Positions 31,067-40,256 of a stretch of 64,000 bases of DNA are shown here, in pieces (position 1 is the stretch's first letter; every line of letters starts with the position of its first letter). The position numbers were made by a program, and so were the translations under genes. The stretch lies in assembly GCF_003333305.1 (NCBI RefSeq), contig NZ_QOLD01000091.1:1-64000 (forward strand). Direction: 5' to 3'. The DNA is from Candidatus Colwellia aromaticivorans (GTDB lineage Bacteria; Pseudomonadota; Gammaproteobacteria; Enterobacterales; Alteromonadaceae). The notes beneath the pieces are model-generated. The model had not been told where the DNA came from and did not search any database. It saw nothing but the letters and a program-made list of their open reading frames with translations.

Positions 31067-31543
31067 TTATTTTAAAATCTCTGACACTCTATTTTTAAAC
31101 GTACTATGACAGGATAAACATCCGCCGATCATTTTTTTAAAATTTTCACCAACACCATTGATATTTTTTTGTTCGGCATTTGTTACTATCTCTACAGCCG
31201 CATTATGAACGACATCATCATTTGCCTTAAACTTAGCCATATCAGCTCCCAAAGTTTTCATGATTTTCTTGCGAGTAGCCATACTCGGTTTTGGGTGATC
31301 CGCTATAATCTTTGCTTTAGCAGCTATCAACGTAAAGTCTTCATTAAGCATTGCCGCCGTTAATTGTTGGGTATCCTTTAATAAACCTCGCATCACTAAT
31401 TTGAGGCTACCTTCCGCGGCCTTTTCTTTTACGGTATCAGCAATCACGGCATCCGAACTAACTGCATCATTTGCCATTGAAAAGTTGGCTGTTGTTAAAA
31501 TTACTAACGAAGTGGCAAGTAGCCGTTTTTTCTTGATGAACAT
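31067..31543 (-). CDS. Class II (c'-like) cytochrome c, exported
   Basis: A 158-residue protein with a signal peptide (KKRLLATSLVILTTANFSMA) and a single haem site GGCLSCHSTFKNRV near the C-terminus, in a mostly helical chain. This arrangement is typical of class II cytochromes related to cytochrome c'. It lies 17 bases after the RND pump gene on the same strand, making it the last gene of the TetR-MFP-RND operon, an unusual partner for an efflux pump. Possible roles are nitric oxide or electron handling; this is inference. Confidence 0.85.
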   Translation of the reverse strand: MFIKKKRLLATSLVILTTANFSMANDAVSSDAVIADTVKEKAAEGSLKLVMRGLLKDTQQLTAAMLNEDFTLIAAKAKIIADHPKPSMATRKKIMKTLGADMAKFKANDDVVHNAAVEIVTNAEQKNINGVGENFKKMIGGCLSCHSTFKNRVSEILK

Positions 31544-31560
31544 ATTTATTCTCCGATTTG

Positions 31561-34500
31561 TTATGCATTTAGTTTTTTATTTGTTTCTTCTATACGAGAA
31601 GGTTCAGGTTCATTCGCTTTAGCTACACCAAAATCTTCCAATACACAGTAAAGACATGGGATAACAAAAAGTACTAATAATGTGGAAGTGGCTATACCAA
31701 AAACAATACTGGTTGCTAAAGGGATTAAAATTTGCGCTTGCGTACTCGTCTCGAACAACAGCGGTGTCATACCCGCAATAGTTGTGATTGACGTTAGTAG
31801 TACAGCCCTAAAACGGTCATGACTCGCTTTTGCCGCCGCTTCATGAACCGTCAATCCTGTTTTTACGCGTTTTTTAACAAACTCAACTAACAATATTGAA
31901 TCATTAACGACAATGCCTGCCAGTGAAATAAAGCCCATCATTGAAGGCATAGTAAATTGTAACCCCATCGCTAAATGCCCCCAAACAACACCAATCATCG
32001 CTAAAGGAATAGCCACTAAAACGACAAATGGTTCAAGGTAACTTTTAAATTGAAATGACAACAATATAAATACGCCAAACAAGCCAACCACAAAAGCTCT
32101 CATCATAGACAATTGCGTGGTGCCCGCATTTTTTATTTCACCCTCAAAGCTTAGCGTTAATTCTGGGTAACGCTGGTTAAAGTGCGGCAACCAACGTGCA
32201 GTAATATCAGCAAGTACTTTCTTAGTGTTATTTTTATCGACATCAATATCGCCATAAACAGTAACACTGCGTTGATTATTCACTCGGCTGATACGCGCAT
32301 AACCTCTTGAGGGTTCAATATTAGCAACACTTGATAAGGGAATAATCGCTTTAGTTTGTGGATGTATAATTGAAAAGGTATCAAAATCTTGAAATTCATC
32401 TCTCGAAGAAGCATCCAGTTTCACCGTCACCTCAAAAGTATTTAAACCAACATTGGTTTCTAATACTTTAACCCCTTGAAAGGCGCTGCGCATTTGGCTA
32501 GCAATAGTTTGTGCATCAATACCTAAGTTTGACGCCCCAGCTTTTAAGGTAATTGAAAACTCAGGTTTACCGGGTCTTAAATCATCAAAAATATTGTCAA
32601 CACCGTCATAACCTGAAAGCCACGTTTGTAAGTCAAATGAGGCTTGTGATAATTGAGTGAAATCATCCCCGTTAAGTCGAATTTCGATGGCTTTACCGCT
32701 AGGACCAATAACAGGCTCTTTAAAAGAAATAGATTTTGCCCTTGCAATAACACCGGTGCTTTCTCGCCAATAATTAATAAAGGGCTGGGTACTGGTTTGG
32801 CGTGACTCTGCGGTAAGTAAATCAACCTTAATGGTTGCTAGATGTGGTCCCAATTCATAAGCATCTTCATTTTCATTGTAACTAACACTAATTGCCTTAA
32901 TTAGTTGTTCCTGTTGTTGAAAATGATCAGAGCTTTTATCTAACGCTTTCAGTAATTGCTGCACTACCGCCTCGGTTTGCTTTAAAGGCGTACCTGATGG
33001 CATTAGTACTCGTGCCTGTACCATATCGCCTTCGATATTTGGGAAAGCAGAAAACTTTAAAACACCCGATACTAACATGCTAATAGAAAATAAAAACAAG
33101 GCGACTACACTGCCCAAAAATGCATAACGAAAACGAATGAGTAACTCGACCAGATCACCAACTTTTTCTCTAAAGTGTTCAAACTTTTCTTCAAACTTGA
33201 TCCGAAATTTAGAAACCGTTTTATCCTTTGCATGAGACAACGAATGATTTAAATGATGAGGGAGAATTAGAAATGCTTCAATCAAAGAAACACTAATCAC
33301 GGTAAGTAAGACAATAGGAATAACTTTTAACACTTGCCCTAAATCACCTTCAATAAAAATTAAGCCGGTAAAGATACACGCCGTTGTTAAAAATGAAGAT
33401 ATTACCCCTCGGGCCACAATTTTAGTCCCTTCTATTGATGCCGATAAAGGTGATAAACCTTTTTTTATTTGACTGCCAATAGATTCAGAAATAACAATCG
33501 CATCATCCATTAATATGCCTAACGACAGCAATAACGCCACCATAGAAAACATGTTTATAGAGATACCAAAAACATTTAAAAAGTACATGCTCGCAATAAA
33601 TGAAACCGGTAAGCCCATCACCACCCAAAAAGCATAACGAAAGGTAAAAAATAACCACATCACGCCAAACACTAAAATAAGCCCTTGCCACGCATTAGTA
33701 GTCAATAAACTAATTCTGTCTTTAACAATACTGGTGGCATCTTGGGTGAGCACTAAATCAATCTCTTTAGGTAATTTAGCACGCTCTACTATTAGCATTT
33801 CCTCCACGGCTTCTAACACACGTAAACTATCATCCGTGGTATTTTTACTAACCGATAAAATGGCAGCCTCTTTGCCCGCAAAGGTTAGCTTATCTTCAGG
33901 CAGTTCAAAGGTATCAATAATAGTGGCAACATCACCAAGCAGTACATCATTACCATTTTCACCACTCATCACTACAATACTCGCTAGATCGCTAACCGTT
34001 CTTCTTTCATCTGAAAAGCGTAATTGGGTTTCTTGAAAATGCGTTTCAATGGTACCAACAGGTAAATCAACATCTTGATTGGCAATAATATTAGCAATGT
34101 CTTGCAAGCTAAGTCCGTATCGTCTGATGTTATAACTGGGTACTTCAACCAGTAATTGACGGTCTGAAAAACCTTGAATATCAACAAGTGGAATATTAGG
34201 ATGACGTAATAGGCGTTGCTTTATTTGCTCTGCTAAGGTTTTTAATTCTGCACGGGGAATATCAGCGGTCAGCGCGATAGAAATCACATTTTGCACACGC
34301 CCTACTTCACTAACAATCGCTTGTTCTGCCTCAGTGGGAAAATCGCTAATGCCATCAACCGCACTGTTAACATCGTCTAGAAATTTAGAAAAATCACCTT
34401 GCTCAAACATCTTCACTGTCATGATGCCAACGCTTTGCCTTGCTTGGCAGACTTTCTCTTCTACAAAACTAATACCATCAAGCGCATCCTCTAATGTTAA

Positions 34501-34686
34501 ACAAATACCTTGCTCAACATCCAATGGTGTTGCTCCGGGATATGGTACTTGTATTTGTACTGAATACGCTTCTACCTTAGGAAAAGTTTCACGCTTTATT
34601 TGCGGTAATGTAATTAAGCCAATCACTAACAGCACCATCATTAATAAATTAGCTGCCGTTGGATGTGCCGAAAAAAAGCGGATCAT
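31561..34686 (-). CDS. RND-family efflux pump inner-membrane subunit
   Basis: The 1041-residue protein has the twelve-span RND layout with two large periplasmic loops. It starts MIRFFSAHPTAANLLMMVLL and has the conserved LGILMDDAIVISES of span 4, with the proton-relay aspartates, GVVWGHLAMGL, and SLAGIVVNDSILLVEFVKKR. It belongs to the HAE1/AcrB-like subgroup but resembles the shorter divergent type found with a membrane-fusion partner in marine bacteria. The start overlaps the adaptor stop (TAATG). Substrate unknown. An outer-membrane channel gene is not present nearby. Confidence 0.92.
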   Translation of the reverse strand: MIRFFSAHPTAANLLMMVLLVIGLITLPQIKRETFPKVEAYSVQIQVPYPGATPLDVEQGICLTLEDALDGISFVEEKVCQARQSVGIMTVKMFEQGDFSKFLDDVNSAVDGISDFPTEAEQAIVSEVGRVQNVISIALTADIPRAELKTLAEQIKQRLLRHPNIPLVDIQGFSDRQLLVEVPSYNIRRYGLSLQDIANIIANQDVDLPVGTIETHFQETQLRFSDERRTVSDLASIVVMSGENGNDVLLGDVATIIDTFELPEDKLTFAGKEAAILSVSKNTTDDSLRVLEAVEEMLIVERAKLPKEIDLVLTQDATSIVKDRISLLTTNAWQGLILVFGVMWLFFTFRYAFWVVMGLPVSFIASMYFLNVFGISINMFSMVALLLSLGILMDDAIVISESIGSQIKKGLSPLSASIEGTKIVARGVISSFLTTACIFTGLIFIEGDLGQVLKVIPIVLLTVISVSLIEAFLILPHHLNHSLSHAKDKTVSKFRIKFEEKFEHFREKVGDLVELLIRFRYAFLGSVVALFLFSISMLVSGVLKFSAFPNIEGDMVQARVLMPSGTPLKQTEAVVQQLLKALDKSSDHFQQQEQLIKAISVSYNENEDAYELGPHLATIKVDLLTAESRQTSTQPFINYWRESTGVIARAKSISFKEPVIGPSGKAIEIRLNGDDFTQLSQASFDLQTWLSGYDGVDNIFDDLRPGKPEFSITLKAGASNLGIDAQTIASQMRSAFQGVKVLETNVGLNTFEVTVKLDASSRDEFQDFDTFSIIHPQTKAIIPLSSVANIEPSRGYARISRVNNQRSVTVYGDIDVDKNNTKKVLADITARWLPHFNQRYPELTLSFEGEIKNAGTTQLSMMRAFVVGLFGVFILLSFQFKSYLEPFVVLVAIPLAMIGVVWGHLAMGLQFTMPSMMGFISLAGIVVNDSILLVEFVKKRVKTGLTVHEAAAKASHDRFRAVLLTSITTIAGMTPLLFETSTQAQILIPLATSIVFGIATSTLLVLFVIPCLYCVLEDFGVAKANEPEPSRIEETNKKLNA

Positions 34687-36146
34687 TATTTAGCTCCAGC
34701 GTTACTGGTAGGTGGAGAGCTAGCATGTGATGAAAGAGTAGGTGTTGATTCTTCCCCTAACCACAACATCATTTGTTTAGTGACAATATCATCAAGTATC
34801 GGCGTCACTTCCATGCCATTAACCGCAGGAAAAACATCTGAGATAATAACTTTGTCATTAGCTTTTATTGTTTGCTCTTTTGTCGAGTCTACTAGTAATA
34901 AGTCACCATGATATTGCAATTTATCAAGGTCAACTCGCTGTAGTAAATTCATTTCATCGATAATAAAGACTTGTTTGTTATGTAAAGCAAAGCGCGGCAA
35001 TATCAGCATGTTTTTGGGTTTCCCTGCTAATATAACTTTCATGTACATACCTTCAAGTAAAGGTGGTCTAGTACCGGGCAATACTTCTTTATAACTATCA
35101 CTCACGCTAACCATAATGCCAACAGTGCGACTTTTGGCATCTAAATTATCACTAAAGCGCTCTACTGTTGCCGGCCAAGCTTTAAAAAGCCCACGGGGAT
35201 CTTGCACCATAACGGTCAAACCTAAAGACTGTAATACGTCTTTCATGTTTGGGGCCTGTTGTTTATTCTCAAAAGCGTCTTTGTTAAAGTTTTGAGCAAA
35301 AAGTCGAAATTGCTCTAACGGGAACTGCGCATTAATAATGACTTTATTAAGGGTAAAAGCATCAAATAGTTGTCCTGAACTTGATAGGCCACCTGCACTA
35401 ACATATTGATTTAACTCAGTGTAAACCTCACTGATTCTGCCATTAAATGGCATGGGAATTTGTGTACGCGCTAAGTCTCGTTGGCTTTTTTCTAATTTAG
35501 CTTTAGATATTTCAAGCTGGGCTTTCATTACCGCTAACGTTGAGGGTAATATCGTTTTTTTATTTTCAAGCTGTTGTACTTCTTGTTTTTGTTTCAATAA
35601 ATTTTGTTTTTCACCATTTAAGGATGATTTGGAAACCACGCCTGTTTTACTCAGTTTCAACATTCGGGCGTATTCTGCGTTTCTTACTTGTAATTTTTCT
35701 AGGGCCAGTAATCGCTCTAATTCATTATTTTCAATGGTTAACGTCATTTCTTGCAAGTTTGCTTTATTCACTAATAAATCTGCTTGCGCCTGCTTCAACT
35801 GCAATAAATAATCTTTATCATCAATGGTTAATAACAAGGTGCCTTGCGAAAATATTTCCCCTTTTTTAAGTTTAGGGTGAATATAAGTAACACGTCCCGA
35901 CACTTCAGCTTTCGCTTGTAATGTCATGTCTGGCTTCACAACACCGTAACCAATAATTTCAGGCTTAATAAGATGAGATACTACTTTTATATAATTAACG
36001 GGAGTAATTAAACTAGTAACAGGGTTATGCTTCATATCCGGCTGTAACTTTACTATCAAAAACATCAACACCAGTCCTGCAATTGCGATAACAGGGAAAG
36101 CCACTTTTGTTTTTAGCCACATTTTTATTTTTCCTATAAAACTCAT
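34686..36146 (-). CDS. RND efflux membrane-fusion (adaptor) protein
   Basis: A 486-residue adaptor (HlyD/AcrA-like). A membrane anchor (FPVIAIAGLVLMFLIVKL) is followed by a lipoyl half-motif (EVSGRVTYIHPKLKKGEIFSQG), a long coiled coil (about 115-220, LEQ/KL-rich heptads), the second lipoyl half with PFNGRISEVYTELNQYVSAG, and beta-barrel and membrane-proximal domains. It links the pump to an outer-membrane channel. The start overlaps the TetR stop by four bases (ATGA), and the stop overlaps the pump start. Confidence 0.92.
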   Translation of the reverse strand: MSFIGKIKMWLKTKVAFPVIAIAGLVLMFLIVKLQPDMKHNPVTSLITPVNYIKVVSHLIKPEIIGYGVVKPDMTLQAKAEVSGRVTYIHPKLKKGEIFSQGTLLLTIDDKDYLLQLKQAQADLLVNKANLQEMTLTIENNELERLLALEKLQVRNAEYARMLKLSKTGVVSKSSLNGEKQNLLKQKQEVQQLENKKTILPSTLAVMKAQLEISKAKLEKSQRDLARTQIPMPFNGRISEVYTELNQYVSAGGLSSSGQLFDAFTLNKVIINAQFPLEQFRLFAQNFNKDAFENKQQAPNMKDVLQSLGLTVMVQDPRGLFKAWPATVERFSDNLDAKSRTVGIMVSVSDSYKEVLPGTRPPLLEGMYMKVILAGKPKNMLILPRFALHNKQVFIIDEMNLLQRVDLDKLQYHGDLLLVDSTKEQTIKANDKVIISDVFPAVNGMEVTPILDDIVTKQMMLWLGEESTPTLSSHASSPPTSNAGAK

Positions 36147-36853
36147 GACAAGTTTTCCTTACTCTGAACGCCAGTACTATGCAGCACTTCAGGTTGTGTA
36201 ATTGAAGGTGAATTACAACCAAACATAAATTGTTGATGGATATGCTCTGCCCATAAGGGGCTTTGCAATTCTTCATCACTAATTTGCCATGCTTGTTGCC
36301 GAATAGACTTATGAATAAAGGGCGTAATAAGCATTGTGACTAGCGAAAATGCAGCGTACTTGGCTTTACGACCGTCTTTGATTGAGGTGTTATTTTTGAC
36401 AAGTTGAGGAATGAAACTTGCCATTTTTTTAGGAAAGCGATCAATAAAAATATCACTTAACGTTGAGCTACCACTTGAATTACCTGCTGAATTGCCCGAT
36501 AAAAATTCATGATGAATTAAACGCGCTAAACCATGGTTATTGTTTAACATCGACAAGATAGTTTCTATAAAGGTTTTAATAGGATCCGCTGACTGGGTAA
36601 TAGCTTGCATAACAGTAAAATGCTTGGTCGACATCTCATCTAATAAAGCAACAAACAGCCCTTCTTTATTAGTGAAATAATAACTAATCATGGCAGAGTT
36701 AACACCTGAATGTTGAGCAAGTTCTCTTATCGTTATATTCGCGAACGATTTTTCAGCAAGCAGCTGTTCTGCCGATGCCAATAGCTTCGCTTTTTGCATC
36801 GCTTGTTTATCAGGGTTTACCGGGCGCCCTTTAGCTAATGCTGAATTTTTCAT
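36143..36853 (-). CDS. TetR-family transcriptional regulator of the efflux operon
   Basis: A 236-residue TetR-type repressor with an N-terminal helix-turn-helix (FANITIRELAQHSGVNSAMISYYFTNKEGLF, about 38-69) and a variable C-terminal ligand domain. It is first in the tetR-MFP-RND-cytochrome operon and overlaps the adaptor gene, so it likely controls the whole unit and itself. A palindrome 20 bases before its start (36873-36898) is the candidate operator. Confidence 0.93.
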   Translation of the reverse strand: MKNSALAKGRPVNPDKQAMQKAKLLASAEQLLAEKSFANITIRELAQHSGVNSAMISYYFTNKEGLFVALLDEMSTKHFTVMQAITQSADPIKTFIETILSMLNNNHGLARLIHHEFLSGNSAGNSSGSSTLSDIFIDRFPKKMASFIPQLVKNNTSIKDGRKAKYAAFSLVTMLITPFIHKSIRQQAWQISDEELQSPLWAEHIHQQFMFGCNSPSITQPEVLHSTGVQSKENLS

Positions 36854-36872
36854 AGTAAAACCTATTTTATCA

Positions 36873-36898
36873 TTTAACTAATCACTTGATTAATTAAA
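36873..36898. promoter_or_regulatory. Candidate TetR operator
   Basis: TTTAACTAATC and GATTAATTAAA form an 11-bp imperfect inverted repeat (one mismatch) around ACTT. It lies 20 bases upstream of the tetR start, a normal place for an autoregulatory operator. Confidence 0.55.
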
Positions 36899-37152
36899 TA
36901 GTAAGATCGTTTTTTTAGCAAGTAAAGTTTCAAAATAGTAAAATGTTATACGTATTAATCAACACTACCTATGATGTTTTCAGACAGTAACAGAGATCGC
37001 ATGTCACTATTGCCACAGTATAGAGACATAGAGAGTTAGAGCTAAATTAATTTTTGAACAGGTAAAGTAGACCTTAGATTCAATGACGATTTATAGCTTT
37101 AAGTAAGCATAGATAAGGATTGTCATGCTATAAGTGTTATTAGTTCCACATT
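36899..37152. other. Intergenic stretch between tetR and fic
   Basis: I see no gene here. It holds the divergent promoters for the efflux operon and the fic gene. The only ordered sequence is at its right end, where the phased repeats begin (next entry). Confidence 0.5.
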
Positions 37153-37230
37153 AAAAGCTAATAGATGGTTGCATTAAAAGCTAATTATGAACTACACTAA
37201 AAGCTAACAAGTAATTTCAGCAAAAGCTAA
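37153..37230 (+). promoter_or_regulatory. Four direct repeats AAAAGCTAA with exact 23-bp period
   Basis: AAAAGCTAA occurs at 37153, 37176, 37199 and 37222, always 23 bp apart, with the sequence between copies not conserved. The last copy ends 10 bases before the fic ATG. The array overlaps where the promoter and leader of fic must lie. The fixed spacing, near two helical turns, suggests cooperative binding by one protein along a face of the helix. The N-terminal winged helix of the Fic protein is the obvious candidate. Confidence 0.85.
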
Positions 37231-37240
37231 CGGTGTTAAC

Positions 37241-38752
37241 ATGAATCAAGTTTCAGAAAAGCTCGCATATTCGCTAGAGCAATTAAAGCTATTGCAAGAT
37301 AGCGGTATTATTGCTGTGCAATCGAAAATGCTTGAGCGCACCGATAGAGAACGCTTGACCAAGCATGGCTTTATTAAAGAAGTAATGCGAGGTTGGTATA
37401 TTCCTTCAAGCCCAGATGAACAACAAGGCGATAGTACCGCCTGGTATACGTCTTTTTGGGATTTTTGTGGGGCGTATTTAGATGAGCGACTTGAGCAGAA
37501 TTGGTGTTTATCACCAGAGCAATCAATACAAATTCATATTGGTGATAAAACTGTTCCACCTCAGTTATTAGTACGCTCGCCTAAAGGTCGAAATAAACCA
37601 ACGGCTTTACTTCACAATACTTCGGTATTCGATATTCGCTCAGTGATGCCAGAGCAAGCACAGTTAACAATAGTCGATGGTTTGAGAGTATATGGCTTGG
37701 GAGCAAGTTTAGTGCATTGTGCTAAAAATACCTTTGCACAAAAGCCCATTCAAATGAGAACGCTACTTTCAATGGTGAGAGATGCCTCAGAAGTGTTAAG
37801 TGTATTGCTTGATGGTGGTCATGTTGCCAGTGCAGGCCGTTTGGCTGGGGCATTTCGTAACATTGGTAGAGACTTAATTGCCAATAACATCATTAAAGGC
37901 ATGGATGTAGCTGATTTTAAGGTAAAAGAGGTTGACCCATTTGAAGATGAAACACACATAATCTTTGGTCGCAGTGAGGTTTCTCCTTACGTAAATCGAC
38001 TGCGTTTACTGTGGCAAAGTATGCGAACAGATGTGATTGCCCATTTTCCTGATGTACCTGACGCTAAAATAAATGTTCAGAATTACTTGGCTGAAGTCGA
38101 AGACAAGTTTGTTACCGATGCTTACCACTCGCTATCCATTGAAGGCTATCGAGTGACACATGAGTTAATTGAACATGTACGTTCAGGTAACTGGAACCCT
38201 GAACAATCTGATGATAGTAGAAAGCATTTAGATGCAATGGCTGCGAAAGGTTATTGGGATGCCTTTCAACAAGTAAAGCTAGCCGTTGAACGTGTACTTA
38301 ATGGTGAAAACCCTGGTGAAGTATTCGAAGCTACTCATGCGGATTGGTACTTAGCTTTATTAGGCCCAAGTGTTGCCGCTGGTATTATAAAACAGTCAGA
38401 TTTAGCAGGCTATCGAACAGGGCCAGTGTATATTAGAAAATCAAAACATACACCGCCAACCAAAGCGGCAGTTAGGGATATGATGCCTGCACTTTTCGAT
38501 TTGTTAATGGAAGAAGAAAACCCTGCGGTTCGAATTGTATTGGGGCATTTTATTTTTGTTTATATTCATCCCTATTTTGACGGAAATGGCCGAATGGGAC
38601 GATTCATAATGAACTTAATGATGGCCGCAGGTGGTTACTCATGGACTGTTGTGCCAGTAGAGCGAAGAAGTGAGTATATGGAGGCATTAGAAGCGGCAAG
38701 TGTAGAGCAAAACATTGGCCCCTTAACAAAATTTATAGCTTCGTTATTATAG
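37241..38752 (+). CDS. Fic protein with N-terminal AbiEi-like winged helix
   Basis: A 503-residue protein. Residues about 5-60 look like an AbiEi-type antitoxin winged helix (LEQLKLLQDSGIIAV, RERLTKHGFIKEVMRGWYIP), followed by a middle part like the rest of AbiEi-type antitoxins. Residues about 280-500 form a Fic domain with HPYFDGNGRMGR, whose catalytic histidine is H443. A candidate inhibitory motif S297-LSI-E301-G302 fits (S/T)xxxE(G/N) of class II Fic proteins, which are held inactive by an internal glutamate. Fic enzymes usually transfer AMP to a target protein. The gene is alone, with no separate antitoxin, behind the phased repeats. A family of such long Fic proteins occurs on genomic islands. 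The target is unknown. Confidence 0.88.
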   Translation: MNQVSEKLAYSLEQLKLLQDSGIIAVQSKMLERTDRERLTKHGFIKEVMRGWYIPSSPDEQQGDSTAWYTSFWDFCGAYLDERLEQNWCLSPEQSIQIHIGDKTVPPQLLVRSPKGRNKPTALLHNTSVFDIRSVMPEQAQLTIVDGLRVYGLGASLVHCAKNTFAQKPIQMRTLLSMVRDASEVLSVLLDGGHVASAGRLAGAFRNIGRDLIANNIIKGMDVADFKVKEVDPFEDETHIIFGRSEVSPYVNRLRLLWQSMRTDVIAHFPDVPDAKINVQNYLAEVEDKFVTDAYHSLSIEGYRVTHELIEHVRSGNWNPEQSDDSRKHLDAMAAKGYWDAFQQVKLAVERVLNGENPGEVFEATHADWYLALLGPSVAAGIIKQSDLAGYRTGPVYIRKSKHTPPTKAAVRDMMPALFDLLMEEENPAVRIVLGHFIFVYIHPYFDGNGRMGRFIMNLMMAAGGYSWTVVPVERRSEYMEALEAASVEQNIGPLTKFIASLL

Positions 38753-39178
38753 TCATAGCTCTTTGAAAAAATGTAACTTTTGTAAGAGAGCATACCTTAC
38801 ATTTATGACATTTACTCGACTACTATATAACAACAAAATCATTCAAAACAAGTAACGACAATCCCACTATATAATGTAACTATTTGATGTACGAGAATCT
38901 CACTGTTGGCTGATCATCTCAAGCAATATGAGTGTTCACAGATTGACCGTCACCTTGACTGGCTCCTGAGCCACCATCACAGTCGTTCACGTAATTGTAT
39001 TGGGGTTGCTTCACAGTGCGCTAAACAGAAGTTATCAGCAAAAAACTCTACACTAGATTTTCGACAAGTTTTAAGCGTAAATCCCAAAGAAATTGTGTCA
39101 TATTATCTTTGCTCTAGATTAAAGGTGAACCATTCAATCTTAGTTACTATAAATTGTTGAAGCATGGAAACGTAGACT
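38753..39178. other. Intergenic stretch after fic
   Basis: A weak open frame (38906-39160, TTG start, 84 residues) is here, with no recognised motif, signal or ribosome site, so I do not call it a gene. No terminator with a strong stem is seen after fic. The stretch may be decayed coding DNA. Confidence 0.4.
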
Positions 39179-39855
39179 TCAAATGTCATAATGGCTAAAA
39201 CTTGTTTCTTCGATAGATCGTGCATAAGACTTGTATTCCATGTCAGATTTCAATATATGTAAAGTCAACCAGTTATAGAGAAAGGTCGATATTTTGTGAT
39301 GTAAATCTATCGTGTAATTATCAAGTTTTTGTTCTAATAAATGAAATTTAGATCTTAATTCATTATGCTGCTTTGTATGCTTTGCTGTTTTCGGGTAGTT
39401 AATTTGTCTTAATAAATTTTCTTCCGTTTCGAAGTGTAAATTCATATAAGCAATTAAGTTTTTAATTACTTCGGGTTTACTGTCTTGGTGAAAAACTCAT
39501 TTATCATGGTAAATAGTACTTTATGTTGCTCATCCATGTCTTTATTACTAACCGAGTACTCAGGTATCCATTGAATCCATTCTTTGTCTGATTCTTTATT
39601 AATATAAATGGGATTAATAGGCTCTTTCAACGCTTTAGTAATACTTCTTATAATAATGCTTTTTTTGGACGGTTTAATAATGTAACCACTAAGCCCTAGA
39701 GGTATCCAGCGCTTTAGTGTTTTTTTGTCATTAACATGAGTGTAAGCAACTACAGGGGTTTTATTCCCAGCTTTACGAAGTGCTTTTGTCACCTCAATGC
39801 CGTTAAGCTTTGGTAGATCATATGCCATTAAAACAACATCAGGATTAAATGGACA
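39179..39855 (-). pseudogene. Receiver-bacteriohemerythrin fusion, frameshifted and 5'-truncated
   Basis: Two adjacent frames make one protein. The upstream part (39466-39855) holds the second half of a response-regulator receiver (PDVVLMAYDLPKLNGIEV, then GYIIKPSKK) and the start of a hemerythrin (VSNKDMDEQHKVLF). The downstream part (39179 to about 39478) continues with HFETEENLL, KHTKQHNEL and WLTLHILKSDMEY, carrying the diiron ligands. One base missing in the T run just before CACCAAGAC (near 39485) explains the shift: with six T the frame reads EFFHQDSKPEVIKN. The receiver start is lost: a stop lies at 39862-39864 and foreign-looking DNA follows. The phosphoacceptor aspartate is Ala in LMAYDLP, whereas the lysine loop is kept. 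Confidence 0.85.
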
Positions 39856-40256
39856 ATTACATCAGTTTTGCCCCCCAATTGCATTAGAAGTGCCAGTTAT
39901 TATCATTCAACTTCGCCACCTAATTGCATTTGCTGTGACCACTGAATAGCATTAGGTTTGCCACAGATAAATATGATCTTCGTGCGCAAAAGGGAAACAT
40001 CGAGTGATTAAATGAATACTTCGGCTCCTAGCCAAAGAACTAAACCGCTCCGCGGTATTGGAGTTCTTGGCTAAGTAGCAGACCTTTTGGGTTTGAATGG
40101 AAGAGTTAACTAATGCCACAGGCTGTGTGATCACATTGAAATTCAATCCATTTAGCTTATTTTTAACTTTAGTTACTCACACCATTTGACAGTCTTTGGT
40201 TAAAAAGCATTTACAGTCTATACTTGAGATGGATCAAATATAACGTGGAGGTTACT
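39856..40256. other. Foreign-looking stretch with a long hairpin
   Basis: This DNA interrupts the receiver gene. It has repeated AATTGCATT words (near 39877 and 39922) and a strong imperfect palindrome at 40029-40073 in which TAGCCAAAGAACT pairs with AGTTCTTGGCTA and ACCGC pairs with GCGGT. A 64-residue open frame on the minus strand crosses the hairpin but has no recognised motif. It could be an insertion element end, an integron-type or REP-type site; I cannot assign it. Confidence 0.5.

Noticed and set aside
37153-37230. CRISPR-like array
   Set aside because: The repeat is only 9 bases with 14-base gaps, four copies, placed in a promoter; no cas genes.
38906-39160. 84-residue open frame with TTG start after fic
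   Set aside because: No ribosome site, no motif and no recognised family; probably chance or decayed.
40029-40073. Integron attC site
   Set aside because: The outer ends do not fit the RYYYAAC and GTTRRRY core pair and no integrase or cassette row is visible.
39952-40146. 64-residue minus-strand frame over the hairpin
   Set aside because: It is made largely of the palindrome, with no ribosome site or family features.
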